From Microbacterium sp. No. 7 (GTDB taxonomy: Bacteria; Actinomycetota; Actinomycetes; Actinomycetales; Microbacteriaceae), in NCBI RefSeq assembly GCF_001314225.1, contig NZ_CP012698.1, forward strand, positions 1 to 64,000: a stretch of 64,000 nucleotides of DNA, written 5' to 3'. The notes below the pieces were generated by a model. That model ran no database searches, had not been told where the DNA came from, and saw only the letters and a list, made by a program, of their open reading frames with translations. A program made the position numbers and the translations under genes. This document shows positions 57,886-64,000 of the stretch, piece after piece. Every line of letters begins with the position of its first letter. The first letter of the stretch is position 1.

Positions 57886-58569
57886 TTACTCCCCCACGCC
57901 GTCGAGGACGATGGACACACGCTGCGTAGCGGCGCGCGCTGCGATCGACGCGGCTTCACGTTCGGGGACCACGACGTCGACGATCCAGGTCTGGTTGGCC
58001 TCGTCGTAGGTGGTGGTGAACACGGTGGCGTCGAAGGTCTGCGGGTCCGATGTCGGCGGCTCTCCCTGCGCGACCGGGGTGTCGACCAGGCGGACGGCGT
58101 CGCCGGCGGCGAGACGGTAGGAGGGCAGCTGGCTCGCGTTCACGGCGATGCCGACGATCGAGGAGCCGTCCGGGACTGGCAGCGTGTCGAGGGTGTTGCT
58201 GGTGGTCAGCAGTGAGCCAGCGGGCAGGTCGACGGCCGCGACCTGCCCGACGACGTCGGATGCCTCCGACGCGGGGATCGCGTCGACGTTCTGCCCGCCC
58301 GCGATCGAGATCGTCGTGAGGTCGTTTTGAGTGATCGCCTCGCCGCGCTGGACGGTGTCACTGACAGTCAGCACCGAGACGGTGCGCGACGTGGTGGTGG
58401 TCACGTACCAGGTGGCCAACGCGCCGATGAGGACGATGGTGATGCCGAGGGCGATCATCCACACGCGGCGACGTGACTTCGTCGGCTGCCCGACCGCGGC
58501 GGGTCGGGTCGGGGCCTTCTCGGTGTTCCGGGCACGCTTGCTGGTCTTCTCAGGGGCGGTTGTGGTCAT
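57886..58569 (-). CDS. CpaB/RcpC-like SAF-domain protein, 227 aa
   Basis: An N-terminal basic segment and one membrane helix (VWMIALGITIVLIGALATWYV, about residues 36-56) lead into a SAF domain. This has VLTVSDTVQRGEAITQNDLTTISI and the ribbon LPAGSLLTTSNTL. The remainder (IVGIAVNASQLPSYRLAAGDAVRLVD) is the second SAF-like fold. CpaB/RcpC proteins help assemble Tad pili in the envelope. It precedes the TadZ-like gene by six bases. Confidence 0.83.
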   Translation of the reverse strand: MTTTAPEKTSKRARNTEKAPTRPAAVGQPTKSRRRVWMIALGITIVLIGALATWYVTTTTSRTVSVLTVSDTVQRGEAITQNDLTTISIAGGQNVDAIPASEASDVVGQVAAVDLPAGSLLTTSNTLDTLPVPDGSSIVGIAVNASQLPSYRLAAGDAVRLVDTPVAQGEPPTSDPQTFDATVFTTTYDEANQTWIVDVVVPEREAASIAARAATQRVSIVLDGVGE

Positions 58570-58572
58570 GGG

Positions 58573-59208
58573 TTAGCTCTTCTCGATGGTGGGCAGATAG
58601 GCCTCGTAGGCCACGGTGATGAGGAAGTTGCGGCTAGGGGCTCCGACCTCGGCGGTGACGCGGTCGAGGATGTTCCGGTTGGTGTCGCTCATCTTCACGG
58701 TGTGCTTGACCCGGGCCTCCCCCGACGCCTTGGGCGCGGTGGGGTTGGGGCGGGCGAACAGGACCGTGCGCTCGGCTTTGCGGCTGGCGGCGGCGGTTGC
58801 TTCGGCGATGAGTTCAGGCAGGCGCTCATACGTCGTCTCGATCGCGTCGAGGAGCACGTTGTGATGGCTCCACCGGGTGGTGGCCATGTACGCCTGCAGT
58901 CGCTCGTTGAGCTCCTCGGTCAAGTGCACCGGAACGCCCTTGGAGGCCGTCTCACGGTCGCTGTCGCCGTCCGCGGCCGCGGCGGTGCGGCGGGCACCGC
59001 GCGTCTTGCGGGCCGGCGTGCTGGGCTCCTCTTCGGCGGGAGGCGTCGTCGCCTTCTCGATCGCCTCGGACTCCGCAGTCGGTGCGGGCTCAGTCTGCGT
59101 CGGTGGGGTCGGTGGGACAACCGGAGCAGGCGCCGCCTGCTCCCCCGCGGTCGGTGCGGGCGTGTCGACGTCCTTGGCGACCAGTGATCCCAGGCTCTTG
59201 CGTGCCAT
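58573..59208 (-). CDS. Centromere-binding-type RHH partner of ParA, 211 aa
   Basis: A Pro/Ala/Thr-rich N-terminal arm (about 1-90) is followed by two segments with ribbon-helix-helix patterns. They are KGVPVHLTEELNERLQAYMATTRWSHHNVLLDAIETTYERL and KHTVKMSDTNRNILDRVTAEVGAPSRNFLITVAYEAYL. Its ATG shares a base with the parA stop (TGATG), as for ParB-type partners. It should bind the centromere, perhaps the repeats upstream of parA. It is not a canonical ParB with the CTPase motif. Confidence 0.75.
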   Translation of the reverse strand: MARKSLGSLVAKDVDTPAPTAGEQAAPAPVVPPTPPTQTEPAPTAESEAIEKATTPPAEEEPSTPARKTRGARRTAAAADGDSDRETASKGVPVHLTEELNERLQAYMATTRWSHHNVLLDAIETTYERLPELIAEATAAASRKAERTVLFARPNPTAPKASGEARVKHTVKMSDTNRNILDRVTAEVGAPSRNFLITVAYEAYLPTIEKS

Positions 59209-59870
59209 CAGTTCGCTCCCTTCATGGCGGGCGTGGCCTCTAGTGCGGTCTGTAGTTCGCGGGCGACGGTGGTGAAGTCGAAGATCGCGTTCTGCGTGGC
59301 GCGGGTGTCGCTGTACTGGGTGACGACCTTCCCGTCTAGTGGCCCGTCCGCGATGCTTTTGCTTGCCCGGATGTACCCCTCGAACCGGGGCATCTTGAGG
59401 CCGTCATCCACGAGTTCCTGCCAGTCCTCGAGTTGCCCGAACACTCGTCGGTCGATCCTGTTGAGCAGCACCCGGTAGTCAAGGCCTCGCGGTGCGATGT
59501 GCTGGGCGACAGTGCGCCGCAGCGCTGGGACGACGAGGGGCTCAGGGTTCAGCGGGAGGATGACGAAGTCCGCCACGTCGAGAACGGCGGACAGGACGGC
59601 GGTGTTGTCAAGGCTGCCGGGGGTGTCAATCAGCACGTAGTCGTAGTCGTCGGCGTTGCGGATCAGCGAGAGGTTGCCCGGGTCGACGTCTGCGGTGAAG
59701 TCGAAGGGCAACTCGTCCCCTGCGTTCTCTGCCCACCAGGTCGTCGACTCCTGCGGGTCGACGTCGACTACGAGGACGCGGTTTCCGCGCGTCAGGCATG
59801 CTGCCAGGTTCATGACGTTGGTCGTCTTACCGACCCCGCCCTTCTGACCGGCGACCGCGATGACCTTCAT
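59208..59870 (-). CDS. parA: ParA-family partition ATPase, 220 aa
   Basis: Start ATG 59870 with a GGGAGGGA site. Deviant Walker A GQKGGVGKTT (8-17), Walker A' VVDVDPQESTTWW and Walker B YVLIDTPGS are all intact, and length (220) fits the small plasmid ParA class without an N-terminal HTH. It drives plasmid segregation with the RHH partner encoded next. The Tad genes follow without a break, so partition and pilus genes are in one minus-strand run. Confidence 0.92.
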   Translation of the reverse strand: MKVIAVAGQKGGVGKTTNVMNLAACLTRGNRVLVVDVDPQESTTWWAENAGDELPFDFTADVDPGNLSLIRNADDYDYVLIDTPGSLDNTAVLSAVLDVADFVILPLNPEPLVVPALRRTVAQHIAPRGLDYRVLLNRIDRRVFGQLEDWQELVDDGLKMPRFEGYIRASKSIADGPLDGKVVTQYSDTRATQNAIFDFTTVARELQTALEATPAMKGAN

Positions 59871-59950
59871 CCGTCCCTCCCGTTCCTCATAAGCGCCGAT
59901 GTGGCGGTGTGGCTGCGATGACGTGGCGCAATTGCCACGCTCGACTGTAA

Positions 59951-59960
59951 GCACATGTGC
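59951..59960. promoter_or_regulatory. Palindrome GCACATGTGC upstream of parA
   Basis: A perfect 10-bp palindrome 81 bases upstream of the parA start. It is a candidate for autoregulation by the partition proteins. Similar CACAT/ATGTG symmetry occurs at 1899-1915 and 14234-14249. Confidence 0.4.
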
Positions 59961-60488
59961 AGATCCATAGCGGCAGTCTAGCGATCGACCGCCGACATAT
60001 CAGCGGATGGTCCCCGCAATAAAGCCGCAATAGTGCGGGCGTACACCCGGCATAACGTAGCAACTAAAGCGATAAACACCCGGCATATCTGTTGCCTACT
60101 AGCGCATGCTCACAGGAGGTAAGCCGGATGTATGCCGCTCGGTTGTAACCACGTAGGCGGATGCATCCCGGAAGACAAGCGCAACAGACGCGCTATAACT
60201 GCGCAATATATGGCGCATGTATTGCGACGGATATTGCGAGCATCAGCCCGAGGTTCTTGCCACGGTAGAGCGCGGTGCATGCGGGGATCATCCGCCAGAC
60301 CTCCGCGTCGTATTGCGCCGGTGGAGCGAACGATCAGCGGAGGGTGTTGCACCGATGAGGCTACCGCCGTGCGGCGATGTTGCGGCCAGGTGTGGTCTCG
60401 ATGGAGCAACGGTCAGGCGGTGGTGTAGCCCGGAGGGCGGGGTTGATCGGCCAGCGGGCCGGTTCGGCGGGGGAGGCCGGTGACGATC
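59961..60488. other. Non-coding region with CGCAATA repeats, candidate centromere
   Basis: No gene is supported in this stretch. Between 60015 and 60320 the core CGCAATA, or its complement TATTGCG, occurs six times (near 60015, 60025, 60202, 60221, 60232, 60312). A direct repeat ACACCCGGCATA sits at 60043 and 60076, and GCCGGATGTATGCC follows at 60123. This lies directly upstream of parA and is markedly richer in A+T than its surroundings. A partition centromere or second origin is the best guess. Confidence 0.5.
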
Positions 60489-60554
60489 ATGCCCTCACGG
60501 GCCGTCAGGGTCATTCTGAGCGCCGAACGGCCCTACGCCCGGGTGTGAGGGCAT
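60489..60554. repeat. Nested inverted repeat (66 bp)
   Basis: ATGCCCTCAC at 60489-60498 pairs with GTGAGGGCAT at 60545-60554, and inside it GGGCCGT (60499-60505) pairs with ACGGCCC (60527-60533). The loop is CAGGGTCATTCTGAGCGCC and onward. It could extrude as a cruciform or fold as RNA. It lies 16 bases from the sigma-like gene's terminator and may be a transfer or replication signal or a second terminator. Confidence 0.5.
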
Positions 60555-60569
60555 CGCCGGACGTGACAA

Positions 60570-60594
60570 AGCCCCTGGGGGCCATCCAGGGGCT
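60570..60594 (-). terminator. Terminator of sigma-like gene
   Basis: AGCCCCTGG and CCAGGGGCT are perfect 9-bp arms with a 7-base loop, 19 bases past the stop of the minus-strand gene at 60614. TTTGTC follows on that strand. Confidence 0.85.
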
Positions 60595-60613
60595 TCGTCG
60601 GCGCGGGGGTGTG

Positions 60614-61384
60614 TCAGCTGCGGCGGGGGGCGTAGGACACCCGCTCCTGCACGTCACCGCACACAGCGGTCATGAGCTTGGTGCGGATGCGGTGCACACG
60701 GCGGTTGAGAGTGTCGCGGCTGATGCCGAGCTCGTCGGCTGCCTGCTGGCGCTCCTCGCCCGGGTTGCCCTCGGTGAGCTCGATCCGGGCGAGCAGGCGG
60801 ACCTCGTCGGCCGTGAGGGTGCCGTTGTCGATGGCCCAGGTGAACAGAGTGACGAGGTCGCGCAGCGGGTCGTCGGTCTCGGTGTCGGCGTCCGCGTTCA
60901 CGAGGTGCTCCAGGGTCTCGTCGTCGACGGCGAGCTCGATGTCGGGGGAGGCGCCGAAGCCTCGCTCGAGGAGCTTGATGCACTCGAGTCGGATGTTGCC
61001 GGCGACCGAGCTCGTGCGGTGCAGCGGGTAGGTGCGAATGACCTCCCACAGTGCGCCGATCGTCGTCGCGGTGGCGTCGGTGGGGGAGTTGCGCCAGATG
61101 GCGCGGACGCTGCTGCAGGTGCGTGCCAGGCGGAACGCCAGGGGCAGGAAGGACTTGAGGATCACCTTGCCGGCGACGACGTCTCCGCCGTGCTCGAGCT
61201 CGAGCAGCTGGCTGAGGATCTGGTCGCGGTCCTCGGCCAGCTGGGGGCGGCGGATGAGCTCGATCGCCTCGTCGCCGGTGAGCTCCCCGAGGGCGCCGTA
61301 GTCGTGGCGCAAGGTCGCGAGCGTGCTGTTCCACTCATTCAGTAGTGCCCGCTCGAGGGTGGTGGCTGCGTTGTAGACGTGCAT
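60614..61384 (-). CDS. Sigma-factor-like transcription protein, 256 aa
   Basis: Residues about 69-140 (DVVAGKVILKSFLPLAFRLARTC... ATTIGALWEVIRTYPLHRTSSVAGNIRLECIKLL) have the helical pattern of sigma-70 region 2. Residues 191-240 (TADEVRLLARIELTEGNPGEERQQAADELGISRDTLNRRVHRIRTKLM) are a region 4-like HTH. Both match the sigma layout, but similarity is weak and I see no family name. It sits 214 bases from the divergent promoter-like element 5. It is the natural candidate to read the five elements; that is inference. Its own start region lacks the element, so it may be expressed from an ordinary promoter. Confidence 0.6.
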   Translation of the reverse strand: MHVYNAATTLERALLNEWNSTLATLRHDYGALGELTGDEAIELIRRPQLAEDRDQILSQLLELEHGGDVVAGKVILKSFLPLAFRLARTCSSVRAIWRNSPTDATATTIGALWEVIRTYPLHRTSSVAGNIRLECIKLLERGFGASPDIELAVDDETLEHLVNADADTETDDPLRDLVTLFTWAIDNGTLTADEVRLLARIELTEGNPGEERQQAADELGISRDTLNRRVHRIRTKLMTAVCGDVQERVSYAPRRS

Positions 61385-61597
61385 GGAAATGGCCCTTCGT
61401 CGCTACGTCGGTTGACGGCGGCCACGTTCCTCAGCACCCCAGGGTCAACGTCTGGATAAGGGCGCGCGCGATCGGCGCACGCACGCGCGTACTGGCACGC
61501 GTGCGCCTGGATCAGACCTAGAAAAAGCCAGATCACAGGCACGAAAAGCGAAGGGCCACAAGGGCGCAATATTCCTGCAAGAAATCTCGTCGTCCGG
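61385..61597. other. Divergent gap between sigma-like gene and transfer operon
   Basis: About 210 bases with no gene. A TTGACC and a GGTTGAC form an inverted pair around 61412-61452, near the sigma-like gene start. TGCGCGCGATCGGCGCAC at 61469 is GC-symmetrical. The promoter of the sigma-like gene must lie here and does not show the 33-bp element. Confidence 0.4.
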
Positions 61598-61630
61598 TGT
61601 CCGCGAAGCGGCGGAAGGGGGGCCTATATG
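61598..61630 (+). promoter_or_regulatory. Promoter-like element 5 (transfer operon)
   Basis: Plus-strand TGTCCGCGAA, 13 bases, GGCCTATATG followed by ACGTA, 50 bases before the GTG at 61680. It is the only copy on the plus strand and heads the T4SS operon, next to the sigma-like gene. Confidence 0.78.
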
Positions 61631-61679
61631 ACGTAGAGCCCCCGGTGCGGGGGAGTGAAGACGACGACGAGAAGGGAAC

Positions 61680-61910
61680 GTGGCCGTGGCGGATGACAAC
61701 CTCAGCGACCCGACCTGGGACAGCTTCAAGCCCGACGCCGCGCGCGCCATCCGTGCGACTCAGGGATTCGAGGATGCGGTAGCTCGAACCCTGGATCGAC
61801 CGTTCGACACGGGCACCTACGGGGGTGTCGAAGCGGCCCTCGCGGAACTGCGCGCAGCCGCGCCGGCGGCGATGCGGGTGGCCGGGATTCAGCTGAGCGG
61901 GGGTGTGTGA
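61680..61910 (+). CDS. Small protein, first gene of transfer operon, 76 aa
   Basis: GTG start with GAAGGGA six bases upstream. The 76-residue product (MAVADDNLSDPTWDSFKPDA at the start) has a helical Ala-rich C-terminal half (GGVEAALAELRAAAPAAMRVAGIQL) and no membrane helix. Its stop overlaps the ATG of the TcpC-like gene (TGATG). Likely a cytosolic component or regulator of transfer. No family recognised. Confidence 0.7.
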   Translation: MAVADDNLSDPTWDSFKPDAARAIRATQGFEDAVARTLDRPFDTGTYGGVEAALAELRAAAPAAMRVAGIQLSGGV

Positions 61911-62887
61911 TGGCTCTGCGCAAGCCGAAGGAACCGAAGCCCGCGAAGGGGTCGAAGACGTCACCGGCGAAGGGCAGCGAGTGGACGGCCGGACGCGGGT
62001 TCGGTCAGAAGGCCGTCACCGGTGCGCTGATTGTCGCGGTCGCGTGTGGCCCGCTCGCGCTGGTCAACGCGACCATCAACGGTCGGCAGCCTCAAGCAGT
62101 CGCGCAGGTCGCCGTCGACGCACCGCTGACCGCCAAGGAGCAGTCGGCAGGGGAGTACGGTGCAGCGTTCGTCGCGGCATGGCTGGGAGCAACGCGCGAG
62201 AACGAAGGCACCCTCGCCACGTACATCAACCCGGCCGCGGTCGGGCAGCTGTCGGCCACCGAATGGAAGTACCGCGACCTCGCCGTGGTGTCGGTGGAGA
62301 AGACGGATGAGTCGGATCTGGTGAGCGTGGTCGTCGCCGCCAACGTCGAGGAGTTCGACATGGAGAGCGAGAGCGGCGCCACCGTCTGGCCGCGCCGCTA
62401 CTTCGCAGTCACCGTCCGCGTCACGGACGCAGGCCTGTCGGTGGTGGGCCTGCCCGCTCCGATCGCTGCGCCGGCGAAGGAAGACGACGCCGTGCGTCTG
62501 GCGTATGGACAGACGGTGCTGCAGACCTCGAGCGCCCGGCAGACGGTCGAAGCGTTCCTCTCCGCATATCTGGCTGGCTCCGGCGAGATCAGCCGTTACG
62601 TCTCGCCCGGCTCGGAGATCTCCGCGATCACCCCGGCTCCGTACATGACCATCACGGTCACCGACGTCAAGAGCGACGTCGAGCCCAGTGACACCCCCAG
62701 CACGGGATCGGTGGTGCACGTCCTCGCGACAGCTGAGGTCTCGAGCGCCAGCGACCAGCGGCTGACCACGACCTACGCCCTCACGCTCACTGCGCGCGAC
62801 GGGCGCTGGGAGACGACATCTGTCGATCTCGCCCCACTGGAAAGCGTCGAGCCCGGCGCCGACCCCACACCCAACCCGTCTCGATAG
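61910..62887 (+). CDS. TcpC-like type IV secretion protein, 325 aa
   Basis: A basic N-terminus (MALRKPKEPKPAKGSKTSPA), one membrane helix at about 36-56 (AVTGALIVAVACGPLALVNA) and a periplasm-facing pair of NTF2/VirB8-like domains (AAFVAAWLGATRENEGTLATYINPAAVGQL; VEAFLSAYLAGSGEISRYVSPGSEI). This is the conjugative transposon TcpC (VirB8-type) layout of Gram-positive mating channels. It is followed by two small membrane-protein genes, one of TcpE type, and a channel ATPase. Confidence 0.82.
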   Translation: MALRKPKEPKPAKGSKTSPAKGSEWTAGRGFGQKAVTGALIVAVACGPLALVNATINGRQPQAVAQVAVDAPLTAKEQSAGEYGAAFVAAWLGATRENEGTLATYINPAAVGQLSATEWKYRDLAVVSVEKTDESDLVSVVVAANVEEFDMESESGATVWPRRYFAVTVRVTDAGLSVVGLPAPIAAPAKEDDAVRLAYGQTVLQTSSARQTVEAFLSAYLAGSGEISRYVSPGSEISAITPAPYMTITVTDVKSDVEPSDTPSTGSVVHVLATAEVSSASDQRLTTTYALTLTARDGRWETTSVDLAPLESVEPGADPTPNPSR

Positions 62888-62917
62888 CCCGGGACGCACC
62901 GAAAGGACAGCACTGCA

Positions 62918-63190
62918 ATGGCACTCTCCGAATACCTCAACAACCTCTTCTCGACGTGGACCGGCGTCTTCCAGGCGTTCGCGCTCCTGGCCTCGATCGC
63001 ACTGATCATCGCCGTGGCGATCATCAGTCGACTGGCCTGGGGCAAGATCCTCGTCACCACGTTGGTCGCCGGGTTCGTGGTTTGGGCGGTCACGCTGAAC
63101 GGCCTCGGCTGGTTCTCGCAGACCATCAACAACGAGACCAACGCCGCCCCGGCGATCACCGAGATCGTCGACTACAGCCTGGCTGCCTGA
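62918..63190 (+). CDS. Small two-helix membrane protein of transfer operon, 90 aa
   Basis: A 90-residue protein with two hydrophobic helices (FQAFALLASIALIIAVAII, about 18-36; TTLVAGFVVWAVTLNGLGW, about 46-64) and a polar C-terminus. An AAAGGACAG site precedes the ATG. In size and position it matches the small VirB2/TcpD-like membrane subunit seen between TcpC and TcpE in Gram-positive mating operons. The exact identity is unproved. Confidence 0.75.
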   Translation: MALSEYLNNLFSTWTGVFQAFALLASIALIIAVAIISRLAWGKILVTTLVAGFVVWAVTLNGLGWFSQTINNETNAAPAITEIVDYSLAA

Positions 63191-63193
63191 CCC

Positions 63194-63748
63194 ATGGCTA
63201 ACGAGGAGATCGCCCGCTTCTACACGCGGTCGCGCCGATTCCCGAAGATGATCGGTCGGATGACCGATGGGTCTCGCATCCCGGGTGGGCCGTACACGCT
63301 CACCCAGGTCGGCTTCGGTGGCGTGGCCCTCATGGGGCTGCTGATGACGCGGACCCTGTGGAGCACGGGAGCGACTCTCCTCGATCTGGCTATCACGGTC
63401 GGTGTCGCCTGGGGCGTGACCTGGCTCGTCGGGCTCATCCCGATGACGCGCCGCAACCTCGTCCTCGCCTTCGTCGGCGCGGTCGCGGCGATGTTCAAGC
63501 CGCACGGGGGGAGGTATCAGGCCCGCCCGATTCGCCTTGCGCGTCCGCACCAGGCGATCGGGTCGACCCGGATGCCGCCCCCCGTGACGGACACCCCGGA
63601 CGCCGAGCTCGAGGACGCAGCGCCCGCGCAGCCCTCGACTCTTCCCGAGCGCCGCCCTCAGCGCCCTGTCGCCAACCCCGCAGCCGAGCCGCGCGCCGCG
63701 GTCAGCGCCGTCGAGCGTCTGCTGCAGCAGGCCAAGAACACCAACTAG
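63194..63748 (+). CDS. TcpE-like conjugation membrane protein, 184 aa
   Basis: The N-terminal part (EEIARFYTRSRRFPKMIGRMTDGSRIPGGPYTLTQV) leads to two membrane helices (FGGVALMGLLMTRTLW, about 42-58; LAITVGVAWGVTWLVGLIPM, about 65-84). A basic region and a long Pro/Ala-rich tail follow. It matches the TcpE family of conjugative proteins. Two bases separate it from the previous stop. Confidence 0.78.
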   Translation: MANEEIARFYTRSRRFPKMIGRMTDGSRIPGGPYTLTQVGFGGVALMGLLMTRTLWSTGATLLDLAITVGVAWGVTWLVGLIPMTRRNLVLAFVGAVAAMFKPHGGRYQARPIRLARPHQAIGSTRMPPPVTDTPDAELEDAAPAQPSTLPERRPQRPVANPAAEPRAAVSAVERLLQQAKNTN

Positions 63749-63758
63749 GAGCACGTCT

Positions 63759-64000
63759 CATGCGCATTCCCGCAGCCTCTTTCGCCGGACACCTGATGTG
63801 GACCCGCACCGGCACCATCTGGGCCACCTGGCGCCTGCAGGGCCTCCCGCACGGGTATGGCACCGACGAGCTCCGTCAGCTGGTGCTCGGTCAGCACCAG
63901 GCGCTCTTCCAGTCCCTCCGTGGAGAGGCGCTGCTGATCGGGCTGTGCGCGACGAGCGATCCCGTCGACATCGTCGACAAGATGCTCGCCGGCGTCGACA
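63759..64000 (+). CDS. Channel ATPase (TcpF/VirB4-like), N-terminus, partial
   Basis: ATG 63759 opens a frame that runs off the window (80 codons). The start (MRIPAASFAGHLMWTRTGTI, then WATWRLQGLPHGYGTDELRQLVLGQHQALFQSLRGEALLIGLCATSDPVDIVDKML) resembles the N-terminal region of TcpF/VirB4-type ATPases. The position after TcpE supports it. The Walker motifs lie beyond the window, so the call rests on context. Confidence 0.7.

Noticed and set aside
60132..60483. Open frames in the region upstream of parA (e.g. 60132-60428 and 60217-60483)
   Set aside because: No ribosome sites, arginine/cysteine-rich compositions and overlap with repeat-rich DNA. I take the region as non-coding.
1..64000. CRISPR arrays, tRNA and rRNA genes
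   Set aside because: No regularly spaced repeats of 25-40 bases, no cas genes and no cloverleaf or rRNA sequence were noticed by eye. A tRNAscan and CRISPR finder run would be decisive.
1..64000. Relaxase gene
   Set aside because: No MOB-type relaxase with a HUH or catalytic Tyr motif was found. It may lie beyond the right edge, or transfer may be of a TraB/FtsK type.

Overview
The window is high-GC actinobacterial DNA. Codon use, GTG starts, short four-base overlaps between genes and the protein families point to Microbacteriaceae, perhaps Microbacterium; that assignment is an inference. It reads as part of a large conjugative plasmid or a similar mobile replicon. It carries a 1699-residue primase/helicase-like protein, an array of GGAACACC repeats that could be an origin, a ParA/ribbon-helix-helix partition pair, a complete Tad-type pilus set and the start of a Tcp-like type IV secretion operon. 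No rRNA, tRNA or CRISPR array was seen.

Backbone, left part (1-15600). Small accessory genes lie downstream of the primase gene on the minus strand. A ribbon-helix-helix gene and the repeat array follow, then a P-loop ATPase gene. Next comes a DNA-damage group: umuD, umuC and an ATP-dependent DNA ligase that appears doubly frameshifted. A zeta-toxin/HTH-antitoxin pair follows, then two small genes and the 3' part of an SRAP (HMCES/YedK) gene.

Inserted DNA (about 15600-44929). Three insertions are nested. (1) An element of about 4.4 kb (tyrosine recombinase, Xre protein and zinc-ribbon recombinase-like protein, plus a CmtR/CDF metal-resistance operon) entered the SRAP gene after codon 9. The nine-codon SRAP start now lies 29 kb away at 44927-44953. 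(2) A 24.9-kb composite transposon entered the tyrosine recombinase gene of that element. It is flanked by a 6-bp duplication CACGCT, and joining the halves restores the reading frame. (3) The composite transposon is bounded by two indistinguishable 3911-bp IS21-family units. Each carries istA, istB and a tryptophanyl-tRNA synthetase gene preceded by a leader peptide with three consecutive Trp codons. The 17-kb interior holds a catabolic island (Baeyer-Villiger monooxygenase, esterase, aldolase family, cyclase family, PEP mutase family, amidohydrolase, SDR, two MFS transporters, a two-component pair, LysR and a broken PadR). It also holds another integrase/excisionase pair and an HTH remnant.

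Backbone, right part (44930-64000). This holds a HicA-like protein, a membrane protein, a prepilin peptidase and a 1137-residue membrane LysM/BTAD-like protein. The Tad locus follows (pilin, TadE/TadG-like proteins, lipoprotein, secreted protein, TadC, TadB, TadA, TadZ-like and CpaB-like), continuous with parA and its partner. A 740-bp non-coding region follows, then a sigma-like protein gene, and finally the transfer operon (TcpC-like, two small membrane or cytosolic proteins, TcpE-like, start of an ATPase), which runs off the window.

The strongest candidate for an undescribed system is a 33-bp promoter-like element, TGTCCGCGAA-N13-GGCCTATATG. It occurs five times with all 20 fixed positions and the 13-base gap unchanged, each time just upstream of an operon head (RHH/primase, membrane protein/HicA-like, LysM-BTAD/prepilin peptidase, pilin operon, transfer operon). 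A sigma-like protein encoded next to the fifth copy is the obvious candidate to read it. The second is the IS21 unit that moves a TrpRS gene together with its own Trp-codon attenuator, probably an indolmycin-type resistance cassette.
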